Shown: piece after piece, positions 8,272 through 17,282 of the stretch
How positions within the stretch are numbered: position 1 is the first letter of the stretch
How the letters are laid out: every line of letters begins with the position of its first letter
Origin: Streptomyces sp. A1136
Lineage (GTDB): Bacteria > Actinomycetota > Actinomycetes > Streptomycetales > Streptomycetaceae
Length of the DNA: 64,000 nt
Assembly (NCBI RefSeq): GCF_004795055.1
Contig: NZ_SSBJ01000010.1
Location: 145,084 to 209,083, forward strand
Direction of reading: 5' to 3'
Position numbers and translations under genes: made by a program
The notes under the pieces: model-generated
What the model was told of the DNA's origin: nothing
Databases searched by the model: none
What the model saw: only the letters and a program-made list of their open reading frames with translations

Positions 8272-9852
8272 ATGCCGCTCACCCTCGCCTCGCTCGTCCA
8301 GCACTCGGCCCTCAAGCTCAGCGTCCGGGCGGGGGAGAGCCGCCTCGACACCCCCGTGCGCTGGGCCCACGTCAGCGAGCTCGCCGACCCCGTCCCGTAC
8401 ATGGAGGGCGGCGAGCTGCTGCTGATCACCGCCATGAAGCTGGACGCGGAGGACCCCGAGGAGATGCGCCGCTACGTCCGGCGGCTCGCCGCGGCCGGCG
8501 TCGTCGGCATCGGCTTCGCGATCGGCGTCAACTACGAGGCGATCCCCGAGGCGCTGGTCGAGGCCGCGCGGGCGGAGGACCTGCCGCTGTTGGAAGTGCC
8601 GCGCCGGACCCCGTTCCTCGCCATCAGCAAGGCCGTCTCGGCGGCGCTCGCCGCCGACCAGTACCGCGCGGTGACGGCCGGCTTCGAGGCGCAGCGGGAG
8701 CTGACCCGCGCCGCGCTCTCCGCCGACGGGCCGGCCGAACTGCTGGCGAAGCTGGCCGCCCACGTGCACGGCTGGGCCGCGCTCTACGACACCTCCGGCG
8801 CGGTCGTCGCCGCCGCCCCGGACTGGGCCGCGCGCCGGGCCGCCCGGCTGACCCCGGACGTGGAGCGGCTGCGGGAGCGGCCCGCGCCCGCGAGCGCCGT
8901 GGTGGGCGGCACGGAGGACCGCGTCGAACTCCAGTCGCTCGGGACCGGACGCCGGGCCCGGGGCGCGCTGGCCGTGGGCACGGGCGCCCCGCTCGGCACC
9001 GCAGAGCGGTACGCGGTGCACTCGGCCGTGGCACTCCTCACCCTGACCACCGAGCGGTCGCGGTCTCTGCACGACGCGGAGTCCCGGCTGGGCGCGGCGG
9101 TGCTGCGGATGCTGATGTCGGGCGAGGCGGAGCACGCCCGGGCCGTGGCCGGGGACCTCTACGGGGCCTTGCTGGACGCCCCGTTCCGCATCGTCGTCGC
9201 CGAGCCGGCGCTGTCGGGGACCGCCCAGCCGGAAGGGCTCGCGCAACTGGCCGACGCGGTCGAATCGGCTGCGGCGCGGACCGGGGAGGCGCTGCTGGTG
9301 GTCCCGGAGGAGGGACGGCTGGTGGTCCTGGCCGCCGAGGCCGGCTCCGCCGTGCAGGCCTGCGCGGAGTACGCGGACGCCGTGGAGGGACGGCGCGGGC
9401 GGGACTCGACCGGGCCCGAACCCGACGAACTGGTGGTCGGCCTGTCCGCGCCGGCGGGCACCTCGGGCGTCGCGGCCGCCTGCAAGCAGGCCGACCAGGC
9501 CCTCGCGGTGGCCCGGCGGAGGGGACGCCCGATGGTCGAACACGAGGACCTCGCGGCGGGCTCCGTACTCCCGCTGCTGGCCGACGACGCGGTACGGGCC
9601 TTCGCGGACGGCACGCTGCGGGCGCTGCGCGAGCACGACGAGAAGGGCCGGGGCGACCTGGTGGCCTCCCTGTACGCGTGGCTGTCGCGCCACGGCCAGT
9701 GGGACGCGGCGGCGGTCGACCTCGGCGTGCACCGGCACACCCTGCGCTACCGGATGCGGCGCGTGGAGGAGATCCTCGGCCGCTCCCTCGACGACCCGGA
9801 CGTCCGCATGGAACTCTGGCTCGCCCTCAAGGCCAGCCCCCCCGACGCCTGA
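8272..9852 (+). CDS. PucR-family transcriptional regulator
   Basis: A 526-residue regulator. The N-terminal PucR sensor domain covers about residues 1-125 (LKLSVRAGESRLDTPVRWAH, then GELLLITAMKL). A central GGDEF-like region is around 290-400. The C-terminal PucR-type helix-turn-helix is near 465-515 (VDLGVHRHTLRYRMRRVEEI). In Streptomyces this family sits beside gab genes and is thought to control GABA or nitrogen-compound catabolism; the position between gabT and the aldehyde dehydrogenase gene fits. ATG at 8272 has only a weak AAGG upstream. A 1.1-kb non-coding gap containing large tandem repeats follows. Confidence 0.85.
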   Translation: MPLTLASLVQHSALKLSVRAGESRLDTPVRWAHVSELADPVPYMEGGELLLITAMKLDAEDPEEMRRYVRRLAAAGVVGIGFAIGVNYEAIPEALVEAARAEDLPLLEVPRRTPFLAISKAVSAALAADQYRAVTAGFEAQRELTRAALSADGPAELLAKLAAHVHGWAALYDTSGAVVAAAPDWAARRAARLTPDVERLRERPAPASAVVGGTEDRVELQSLGTGRRARGALAVGTGAPLGTAERYAVHSAVALLTLTTERSRSLHDAESRLGAAVLRMLMSGEAEHARAVAGDLYGALLDAPFRIVVAEPALSGTAQPEGLAQLADAVESAAARTGEALLVVPEEGRLVVLAAEAGSAVQACAEYADAVEGRRGRDSTGPEPDELVVGLSAPAGTSGVAAACKQADQALAVARRRGRPMVEHEDLAAGSVLPLLADDAVRAFADGTLRALREHDEKGRGDLVASLYAWLSRHGQWDAAAVDLGVHRHTLRYRMRRVEEILGRSLDDPDVRMELWLALKASPPDA

Positions 9853-10961
9853 GGGCGCGTTTCGCGACTCCCCACCTGGCCGGCGACCTCTGGCGCCGCG
9901 CCGCGCCTGGTCGTCGGCCGGCGCCACTTACGCCCTGTAAGCGGGGCGATCCTCCGCCCACGCCTCCGGGCGCCCGGCGCTACTTGCACACCACGCCCTT
10001 GCGCTTGGCGTCGACGCGACGCCGGCAGCCGCCCGCGGCCCGTGCCGTGCCCGGGCGCTCCGAGGCCGGGGGACACCTCCGGACGTCGCGCACGACTCCC
10101 GGGGGCGCGACCGCGCAACAGATTGCAGGCCGTCGGCGAGAGGGGCACGGGCCCGCGGTGCGCCGAGCCGAAGGGCGTCCGATCCGCGCCGCACGACACC
10201 GCCCTCGGCGCCCACCCTGTGCCCGGCCGGGTACGTCCAGGACGCCATCGCGTGCGGCAGGGCCCACCGCGCGGGCCGTGACGAGGGCCGGCGGTACCGG
10301 CCCGGGAGGATCGCGCGGCGCGACCCGGACTCGCGCCCGGGCCCCGGTGCGGTCCGGGCGGCCCCGGCGCCCGGCTCTGGTGCCCGGCCGGGTACCTCCA
10401 GGACGCCACCGCATGCGGCAGGGCCGACCGCGCGGGTCGCGGCGGGGGCCGGCGGTACCGGCCCGGGAAGATCGCGCGGCGCGAGCCGTACTCGTGCCCG
10501 GGCCCCGGTGCGGTCCGGGTGGCCCTCGGCTCCCGCCCTTGCGCCCGGCGGGTACCTCCAGGACGCCACCGCATGCGGCAGGGCCGACCGCGCGGGTCGC
10601 GGGAGGGCCGGCGGTACCGGCCCGGGAGGATCGCGCGGCGCGAGCCGTACTCGTGCCCGGGCCCCGGTGCGGTCCGGGCGCTCCCGGGCCCGGCCATGGC
10701 CCCCGGCCGAGTGGCGCCCAGCGGCCGGACCGGAGCCGGCCGCGGCGACCCCGCCGAGGGGCGCCCGGGGCCGGCCGGGTATCGCCCCGCCCGGCGCGGC
10801 TCCCGGGCAGGGCGGCCCCGCACGCGTCGGGGCGTCCGGACAGTGACAAAGCGGCGCAGCTACCGGCGCGCGTACTCCATGCCGGACAAACACCGAATCG
10901 CCGGCGGAGTCCTACGGTGGAGGAGACAAGGACCCGCACAACTCGAAGGGCCGGGATTCGC
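9853..10961. other. 1.1-kb non-coding gap between pucR and the aldehyde dehydrogenase gene
   Basis: No convincing gene. Open frames on both strands here are GC-driven, Pro/Arg/Gly/Ala-rich and lack start signals. Coding in any single frame is contradicted by the 160/161-bp repeat period, which shifts frame at each copy. The middle part holds three tandem repeats (separate entry). The last ~110 bp before the dehydrogenase is less GC-rich and likely contains its promoter and ribosome-binding region. This is the longest intergenic stretch in the window. Confidence 0.6.
10201..10678. repeat. three tandem ~160-bp direct repeats
   Basis: Conserved cores are 10231-10358, 10392-10519 and 10552-10678, each starting GTAC(C/G)TCCAGGACGCCA and ending GCGGTCCGGG. 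Periods are 161 and 160 bp, and the ~32-bp linkers between cores are also related (CCCTCGGC..CCCGGC). Copies 2 and 3 differ at only a few positions, including a one-base deletion; copy 1 is more diverged. Every core contains the stem GGGCCGG-CGGTA-CCGGCCC and a second CCCGG/CCGGG pairing, so a structured RNA or a protein-binding array is possible. The period is not a multiple of three, which argues against a repeated protein domain. I do not recognise the family. Confidence 0.85.
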
Positions 10962-12407
10962 ATGACTTCCACCCACGCCTTCTGGCTCGCCGGCCGCCAG
11001 GCCACCGGCGAGGACAGCTTCGACGTCCACTCCCCGTGGGACGGACGCCTGGTCGGCACGGTCAGCGTGCCCACCGACGCCCAGGTCGAAGAGGCCGTGG
11101 CCGCGGCGCACGCCGTGACGGCGGAGTTCTCCGCGACGCCCGCGCACGTCCGCGCCGCCGCCCTCGACCACGTCTCGAAGCGGCTCGTCGAGCGCACCGA
11201 GGAGATCGCCCAGCTGATCTCCGCCGAGAACGGCAAGCCCATCAAGTGGGCCCGCGGTGAGGTCGGCCGTGCGGTGTCCGTGTTCCGTTTCGCCGCCGAA
11301 GAGGCCCGCCGCTTCAACGGCGGAGAGGCCCAGCGCCTCGACACCGACGCCGGCGGTGTCGGCCGTCTCGCCCTGACCCGCCGCTTCGTCAAGGGCCCGG
11401 TCCTCGGCATCGCGCCGTTCAACTTCCCGCTGAACCTGTGCGCCCACAAGGTGGCCCCCGCCATCGCCGTCGGCGCGCCGATCATCCTGAAGCCGGCCCC
11501 GGCCACCCCGCTCTCCGGCCTGATCCTCGGCGAGCTGCTCGCCGAGACCGACCTGCCGGCCGGCTCCTGGTCCGTCCTGCCGGTGGCGAACGACAAGATG
11601 CCCGCCCTGGTCAAGGACGAGCGCCTGCCCGTCATCTCCTTCACCGGCTCCGACACGGTCGGCTACGCCATCCAGCAGTCGGTGCCCCACAAGCACTGCA
11701 CCCTGGAGCTCGGCGGCAACGCCGCGGCCGTCGTCCTCGCCGACTGGTCCTCCGAGGCCGACCTCGACTGGGCCGCGACCCGTATCGCGACCTTCTCGAA
11801 CTACCAGGCCGGCCAGTCCTGCATCTCCGTTCAGCGCGTGATCGCCGACGCCTCGGTGTACGACCGCCTCGTCGAGAAGGTCGTCGCCAAGGTCCAGGCG
11901 CAGGTCACCGGTGACCCGTCCGACTCCGCCACCGACGTCGGCCCCCTCGTATCCGAGGACGCCGCCAAGCGGGTCGAGTCCTGGGTCGAGGAGGCCGTCT
12001 CCGCCGGCGCCAAGCTGCTGACCGGCGGCAAGCGTGAGGGTGCCTCGTACGAGCCCACCGTCGTCGCCGACCTGCCGGCCGGCGTGAAGCTCGCCGTCGA
12101 AGAGGTCTTCGGACCGGTCCTCACGCTCCGGAAGGTGGAGAACACCGACGAGGCGTTCGCGGCCGTCAACGACTCGAAGTTCGGTCTGCAGACCGGCGTC
12201 TTCACCCGCGACATCCAGACCGCGTTCCGCGCCCACCGGGAGCTGGAGGTCGGCGGCGTGATCGTCGGCGACGCGCCGTCCTACCGCGCCGACCAGATGC
12301 CCTACGGCGGCGTCAAGCAGTCGGGTGTCGGCCGCGAGGGCGTCCGCTACGCGATGGACGACTACACCTACGAGCGGGTCCTGGTCCTCACCGGCCTGGA
12401 CATCTGA
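10962..12407 (+). CDS. aldehyde dehydrogenase (probable succinate-semialdehyde dehydrogenase)
   Basis: A 481-residue NAD(P)-dependent aldehyde dehydrogenase. The general base is E249 in LELGGN, the catalytic cysteine is C287 in AGQSCISVQR, and FTGSDTVGY carries the cofactor-binding loop. GAPFNFPLN-like segments (IAPFNFPLNLC) and the C-terminal PYGGVKQSGVGREG are typical of the family. ATG at 10962 has GAAGGG about 11 bases upstream. The link with gabT and a PucR regulator suggests oxidation of succinate semialdehyde to succinate. The sequence style (short N-terminus, NYQAGQSC) also fits phosphonoacetaldehyde or other semialdehyde dehydrogenases, so gabD is not assigned firmly. A strong terminator follows. 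Confidence 0.85.
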   Translation: MTSTHAFWLAGRQATGEDSFDVHSPWDGRLVGTVSVPTDAQVEEAVAAAHAVTAEFSATPAHVRAAALDHVSKRLVERTEEIAQLISAENGKPIKWARGEVGRAVSVFRFAAEEARRFNGGEAQRLDTDAGGVGRLALTRRFVKGPVLGIAPFNFPLNLCAHKVAPAIAVGAPIILKPAPATPLSGLILGELLAETDLPAGSWSVLPVANDKMPALVKDERLPVISFTGSDTVGYAIQQSVPHKHCTLELGGNAAAVVLADWSSEADLDWAATRIATFSNYQAGQSCISVQRVIADASVYDRLVEKVVAKVQAQVTGDPSDSATDVGPLVSEDAAKRVESWVEEAVSAGAKLLTGGKREGASYEPTVVADLPAGVKLAVEEVFGPVLTLRKVENTDEAFAAVNDSKFGLQTGVFTRDIQTAFRAHRELEVGGVIVGDAPSYRADQMPYGGVKQSGVGREGVRYAMDDYTYERVLVLTGLDI

Positions 12408-12430
12408 GCCGACTCGTACGGCCAAGAGCC

Positions 12431-12475
12431 GACGGCCGGAGCCCACTGTGCGGGGGCTCCGGCCGTCCCCCTTTT
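12431..12475 (+). terminator. intrinsic terminator after the aldehyde dehydrogenase gene
   Basis: GACGGCCGGAGCCC and GGGCTCCGGCCGTC form a perfect 14-bp stem around a short loop, followed by CCCCCTTTTCCC. It begins about 24 bases after the stop codon. Confidence 0.85.
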
Positions 12476-12601
12476 CCCTCGCCCGTTCCCCCACCCTGCC
12501 CCGCTCCGCTTTTCCGGGCGCCGTGGAGGGGGTACGACTGACAGGTAGCACCGACCGGTATTCCGGAAAGTCATCCGACTGGCGGCGAGGTGAGTCCCCG
12601 C

Positions 12602-14545
12602 ATGTCCGCAACACAGCCCAAGGTGACCGAGCGCGAGGCCAGGCAGGTCGCGGAAGCGGCCCGGCAACAGGACTGGCGCAAGCCCAGCTTCGCCAAGGAA
12701 CTGTTCCTGGGACGGTTCCGGCTCGACCTGATCCACCCCCACCCACAGCCCGCCGACGAGGACGTCCGGCGCGGCGAGGCCTTCCTCGCCCGGCTTCGGG
12801 ACTTCTGCGAGCGTGAGATCGACGGCCCGCGCATCGAGCGCGAGGCGAGGATCCCCGACGAGACCGTGCGCGGACTCAAGGAGCTCGGCGCCCTCGGGAT
12901 GAAGATCGACCCCAAGTACGGGGGACTCGGCCTCACCCAGGTGTACTACAACAAGGCGTTGGCGCTCGTCGGTTCCGTCAGCCCGGCCATCGGCGCGCTC
13001 CTCTCCGCCCATCAGTCGATCGGCGTGCCCCAGCCGCTCAAGATGTTCGGCACGCAGGAGCAGAAGGACGCCTATCTGCCCCGCTGCGCCACCAGCGCCA
13101 TCAGCGCCTTCCTCCTGACCGAACCCGACGTGGGCTCCGACCCGGCCCGCCTGGCCACCACCGCCGTCCCGGTCACGGAGGACGGGGAGGAGGCGTACGT
13201 CCTCGACGGGGTGAAGCTCTGGACCACCAACGGGGTCGTGGCCGACCTCCTCGTGGTCATGGCCCGGGTACCCAAGAGCGACAACCACCGAGGCGGGATC
13301 ACCGCCTTCGTCGTGGAGGCGGACTCGCCGGGCATCACCGTCGAGAACCGCAACTCCTTCATGGGGCTGCGCGGCCTGGAGAACGGCGTCACCCGCTTCC
13401 ACGGGGTGCGGGTCCCGGCCGCCCAGCGGATCGGCGCCGAGGGCGCCGGTCTGAAGATCGCGCTGACCACGCTGAACACCGGACGCCTGTCGCTGCCCGC
13501 CATGTGCGTCGGCGCCGGCAAGTGGTGCCTCAAGATCGCCCGTGAGTGGTCGGGCGTGCGCGAGCAGTGGGGACGGCCCGTCGCGCGGCACGAGGCGGTC
13601 GGGGCGAAGATCTCCTTCATCGCCGCGACCACCTTCGCCCTGGAAGCGGTGGTCGACCTCGCCTCGCAGATGGCCGACGAGGACCGCAACGACATCCGCA
13701 TCGAAGCCGCCCTGGCCAAGCTCTACGGCTCCGAGATGGCCTGCCTGATGGCCGACGAGCTGGTCCAGATCCGCGGCGGACGGGGCTTCGAGACCGCCGA
13801 GTCCCTCGCCGCGCGCGGCGAAAGGGCCGTCCCGGCCGAACAGATGCTCCGCGACCTGCGCATCAACCGCATCTTCGAGGGCTCGACCGAGATCATGCAC
13901 CTACTGATCGCCCGGGAGGCCGTCGACGCCCACCTCTCGGTCGCCGGCGACCTGATCGACCCCGACAAGGACCTCGGCGACAAGGCCAAGGCGGGCGCCC
14001 GGGCCGCCGGGTTCTACGCCCGCTGGCTGCCCAAGCTGGCCACGGGCGCCGGGCAGGTACCCGGCACCTACCGCGAGTTCAACCCGGCCGGCCACCCCGA
14101 CCTCTCCACCCACCTGCGGTACGTCGAGCGCAGCGCCCGCAAACTCGCCCGGATGACGTTCATGGCGATGGCGCGCTGGCAGGGCCGGATGGAGACCAAG
14201 CAGAACTTCCTCGGTCGTATCGTCGACATCGGGGCGGAACTCTTCGCGATGAGCGCGGCCTGTGTCCGCGCCGAGCACCTGCGGGCCACCGGCGAACACG
14301 GCCGGGAGGCCTACCAGCTCGCCGACGCGTTCTGCCGCCAGTCCCGGCTCCGGGTCGAGGAACTCTTCGGCCGGCTCTGGTCCAACACGGACGACCTGGA
14401 CCGCAAGGTGGTCGAGGGCGTCCTCTCCGGCACCTACACCTGGCTGGAGGAAGGTGTCCTCGACCCCTCGGGCGACGGCCCCTGGATCGCGGACGCCACC
14501 CCCGGCCCCTCGCAGAAGGAAAACGTGCATCGCCCGTTGCGCTGA
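12602..14545 (+). CDS. acyl-CoA dehydrogenase, long form
   Basis: A 647-residue FAD-dependent acyl-CoA dehydrogenase, about 250 residues longer than the short-chain enzymes and close in size to very-long-chain types with an extra C-terminal helical domain. Signatures: FLLTEPDVGSDPA (flavin/substrate strand), GLENGVTRFHGVRVP, QIRGGRGFETAE, and RINRIFEGSTEIMH, in which the glutamate after FEG(S/T) is the usual catalytic position. The first step of fatty-acid beta-oxidation is the likely role. ATG at 12602 follows GAGG at 11 bases; a GTG at 12590 would add four residues. The gene stands alone between a terminator and an unrelated unknown gene. Confidence 0.9.
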   Translation: MSATQPKVTEREARQVAEAARQQDWRKPSFAKELFLGRFRLDLIHPHPQPADEDVRRGEAFLARLRDFCEREIDGPRIEREARIPDETVRGLKELGALGMKIDPKYGGLGLTQVYYNKALALVGSVSPAIGALLSAHQSIGVPQPLKMFGTQEQKDAYLPRCATSAISAFLLTEPDVGSDPARLATTAVPVTEDGEEAYVLDGVKLWTTNGVVADLLVVMARVPKSDNHRGGITAFVVEADSPGITVENRNSFMGLRGLENGVTRFHGVRVPAAQRIGAEGAGLKIALTTLNTGRLSLPAMCVGAGKWCLKIAREWSGVREQWGRPVARHEAVGAKISFIAATTFALEAVVDLASQMADEDRNDIRIEAALAKLYGSEMACLMADELVQIRGGRGFETAESLAARGERAVPAEQMLRDLRINRIFEGSTEIMHLLIAREAVDAHLSVAGDLIDPDKDLGDKAKAGARAAGFYARWLPKLATGAGQVPGTYREFNPAGHPDLSTHLRYVERSARKLARMTFMAMARWQGRMETKQNFLGRIVDIGAELFAMSAACVRAEHLRATGEHGREAYQLADAFCRQSRLRVEELFGRLWSNTDDLDRKVVEGVLSGTYTWLEEGVLDPSGDGPWIADATPGPSQKENVHRPLR

Positions 14546-14655
14546 CAGCTGACCATCGAGCGCTGACCTGCGATGATCGGCGTGCAGTCAAACCGATGTA
14601 CGGGACCCGGGCGACCGGGGTCCGGGAACAGGCACGAGCACGAGGCGGCACAGCG

Positions 14656-16008
14656 ATGGCGACGGCCGGGGAAGACCGTTACAGCCGACGGCTGGCCTGG
14701 TGCGTGGCGCTGCTGTCGCGCCACGCACCGGATGCGGTCGCGGCCGGTCTCCTCGGCCGGCTCGACCCCGCCGTCCGCCGCTACCTCTGCCGGGACGAGC
14801 ACCTGCCCGCTGCGGCCGTCACCCTGCTGCTGCGCGACGGCACCGACGAGGACCGCCGCAACGTCGCCCGCAACCCGCACGTGCTCGGGCGTCCCCTGCC
14901 GGGGCTGCCCGGGCCCGCCCGGTACCGGCGCCGCCCCGGCCCCTCGCCTCGCCTGCTCGCCACCCTGGGCGCCGAGCTGGGCCGCCACCCCGCGATAGCC
15001 GGGGAGCACGGGCCGCCCCTGAGCGGTGCGGAACTCCTGACGCTGCTGCGCCGCCACGGGTCCCGCAGGCCGCGGATACCGCTCGACGTACTGACCCTGC
15101 CGTACGAACTCGACCCGGCGACCCTGCTGCGCGAGCACTCCCGCGCCCCGCTGCCGCCGGGCTCGGTCGAGGCCCTGTTGCTGGTGGCCGGGCTCGACCG
15201 GGAGACCGTCCTCGCACTGCTCGACACGCGCGCGCAGGACACCTACGGCCCCCACTGGCACCGCCCCGCCGTCCGGGCCGTCCGCACCGGCACCCTGACC
15301 TTCGACGAGCTCGCGGCGGCCGTCGCACCCGCGCACCGCGCCCTGCTGCTCGGACAGGCCCACGCCATCGGGCGCTTCGCCTGGAACCTCGACGAGTGGG
15401 CCGGGATGCGGGCCGCCCTGGTCCGCGTCCTGCGACCGGTGCTCGGGGACGACCCCGGCCCGTGGGCCGAACTGCGCCGCGCCGCCGCCGGATTCCCCGG
15501 CACCCTCCCGGAGCTGGCCGCCGCCGTCGCCACGGGGACGGCGCCGACGCACCCCGCCCCCGCCGTTCCGGGCCTCACCGAGGCCGTCGACGCCCTCGCG
15601 CCGGGCGCGGCGCGGGAACCGGAGCCGAGCGTGGACCGCGAGCTGGCCCTCGCCAGCCTCGGCGTGCCCAACGCGATGGGCGACCTCCGCGAGGACGTCC
15701 GCTGGGTCCGGGCCTGCCTGGACGCCGGCGTGCTCACCGGCGCCGACGTGCTCCGCCACAAGGCCCCCGCCGTCTGGGCCCTGGACGAGGACCACTGGCT
15801 CGGCGATGTCGACTACCCCGATCGGCACGACCTCCCGGAAGCGGTGCTCGCCTCCCGCGCCGAGGCCGACCGGCTGCTCACGGCGGCCCTCGGCGTCGAC
15901 ACCGAGGCGTGGTGGTGGGCGGCCCTGACGCTTCCCGATTTCGCGGGGACCCTCCCGGAGCTGCTGGCCGCCGTCATTCAGGGGGACTCCGTGTCCAACC
16001 GCTCGTGA
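14656..16008 (+). CDS. conserved hypothetical protein, 450 residues
   Basis: Not recognised. ATG at 14656 follows GAGGC with good spacing. The protein is soluble, very rich in Ala, Leu and Arg, and appears all-helical. Similar segments recur (LTFDELAAAVAPAHR; FPGTLPELAAAVATG near residue 285; FAGTLPELLAAVIQG near the C-terminus), suggesting HEAT-like or other helical repeats. The N-terminal half contains VARNPHVLGRPLPGLPG, resembling leucine-rich-repeat-type 'variant' helical repeats. No catalytic motif, signal peptide or membrane segment is visible. It lies 20 bp upstream of dxr on the same strand and may share its transcript, without obvious functional connection. Confidence 0.75.
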   Translation: MATAGEDRYSRRLAWCVALLSRHAPDAVAAGLLGRLDPAVRRYLCRDEHLPAAAVTLLLRDGTDEDRRNVARNPHVLGRPLPGLPGPARYRRRPGPSPRLLATLGAELGRHPAIAGEHGPPLSGAELLTLLRRHGSRRPRIPLDVLTLPYELDPATLLREHSRAPLPPGSVEALLLVAGLDRETVLALLDTRAQDTYGPHWHRPAVRAVRTGTLTFDELAAAVAPAHRALLLGQAHAIGRFAWNLDEWAGMRAALVRVLRPVLGDDPGPWAELRRAAAGFPGTLPELAAAVATGTAPTHPAPAVPGLTEAVDALAPGAAREPEPSVDRELALASLGVPNAMGDLREDVRWVRACLDAGVLTGADVLRHKAPAVWALDEDHWLGDVDYPDRHDLPEAVLASRAEADRLLTAALGVDTEAWWWAALTLPDFAGTLPELLAAVIQGDSVSNRS

Positions 16009-16028
16009 GTTGCGGCAACAATGGGGGC

Positions 16029-17282
16029 ATGACCGACAGCCCAGCCCCCTTGGCCGACCCGCACCTCCTCTTCGACCCCGCGGTCGGCCGCCGGGACATC
16101 GTCATCCTCGGCTCCACCGGCTCCATCGGCACCCAGGCCATCGACCTCGCCCTGCGCAACCCGGACCGCTTCCGGGTGACCGCCCTGTCCGCCGCCGGCG
16201 GTCGCGTCGCGCTGCTGGCCGAACAGGCCCGGCGGCTGCGGGTGCGGACGGTCGCGGTGGCCGACGAGGACGCCGTCCCCGCGCTGAAAGAGGCGCTGAG
16301 CGCCCAGTACGGCGGTTCCGAGCCGCTGCCCGAGATCCTGGCCGGGCCGGACGCGGCGGCCGAACTCGCCGCCTCCTCCTGCCACACCGTCCTCAACGGC
16401 ATCACCGGTTCCATCGGCCTCGCGCCCACCCTCGCCGCGCTGCGGGCGGGCCGGACCCTGGCCCTGGCCAACAAGGAGTCGCTGATCGTCGGCGGTCCGC
16501 TGGTCAAGGCCCTCGCGCGGCCGGGCCAGATCATCCCGGTGGACTCCGAGCACGCCGCGCTCTTCCAGGCGCTGGCCGCCGGGACCCGGGCGGACGTCCG
16601 CAAGCTCGTGGTCACGGCCTCGGGCGGCCCGTTCCGCGGCCGTACCCGCGCGGAGCTGGCGAAGGTCACCGTGCGGGACGCCCTCGCGCACCCGACCTGG
16701 GCGATGGGCCCGGTGATCACCATCAACTCGGCGACCCTGGTCAACAAGGGGCTGGAGGTCATCGAGGCGCACCTGCTCTACGACATCCCCTTCGACCGCA
16801 TCGAGGTCGTGGTCCACCCGCAGTCCTACGTCCACTCGATGGTCGAGTTCTCCGACGGTTCGACCCTGGCCCAGGCCACCCCGCCCGATATGCGCGGCCC
16901 GATCGCGATCGGCCTCGGCTGGCCCGAACGCGTCCCCGACGCGGCCCCCGCGTTCGACTGGACCAAGGCGTCGAGCTGGGAGTTCTTCCCGCTGGACACC
17001 GAGGCCTTCCCGGCGGTGGACCTGGCCCGGCACGTCGGTACGCTCGGCTCCACCGCGCCCGCCGTGTTCAACGCGGCGAACGAGGAGTGCGTGGCGGCCT
17101 TTCTGGCCGGTCGGCTGCCGTTCACAGCAATCATGGATACGGTCTCTGCCGTGGTCGATGAGCACGGAACACCGGACGCGGGAACTTCCCTCACCGTCCG
17201 GGACGTCCTTGAAGCGGAGACCTGGGCCAGGGCCCGGGCACGGGAGATGGCGGCACGGGCCGCCGTGGAGGCGCGCGCATGA
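16029..17282 (+). CDS. dxr: 1-deoxy-D-xylulose 5-phosphate reductoisomerase
   Basis: 417 residues; converts DXP to 2-C-methylerythritol 4-phosphate with NADPH, the committed step of the non-mevalonate isoprenoid pathway. NADPH loop [12 protein letters not shown] begins at residue 28. Also visible are [11 protein letters not shown], the metal/substrate site [13 protein letters not shown], the substrate loop TASGGPFRG, and [19 protein letters not shown] at 16029 follows a GGGG stretch. The last four bases overlap the next start (ATGA at 17279), coupling it to the membrane protease gene, and ispG follows, so two pathway enzymes flank a protease. This order is standard in Streptomyces. Confidence 0.97.
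   Translation: MTDSPAPLADPHLLFDPAVGRRDIVILGSTGSIGTQAIDLALRNPDRFRVTALSAAGGRVALLAEQARRLRVRTVAVADEDAVPALKEALSAQYGGSEPLPEILAGPDAAAELAASSCHTVLNGITGSIGLAPTLAALRAGRTLALANKESLIVGGPLVKALARPGQIIPVDSEHAALFQALAAGTRADVRKLVVTASGGPFRGRTRAELAKVTVRDALAHPTWAMGPVITINSATLVNKGLEVIEAHLLYDIPFDRIEVVVHPQSYVHSMVEFSDGSTLAQATPPDMRGPIAIGLGWPERVPDAAPAFDWTKASSWEFFPLDTEAFPAVDLARHVGTLGSTAPAVFNAANEECVAAFLAGRLPFTAIMDTVSAVVDEHGTPDAGTSLTVRDVLEAETWARARAREMAARAAVEARA

Noticed and set aside
10201..10678. CRISPR array
   Set aside because: Repeat units are ~160 bp and near-continuous, without short repeats separated by unique spacers; no cas genes are present.
9928..11656. Minus-strand frames with repeated peptides such as GVLEVP across the 10-kb repeats
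   Set aside because: The 160/161-bp period shifts frame at each copy, so the peptide repeats do not line up in a single frame; no start signals were found.
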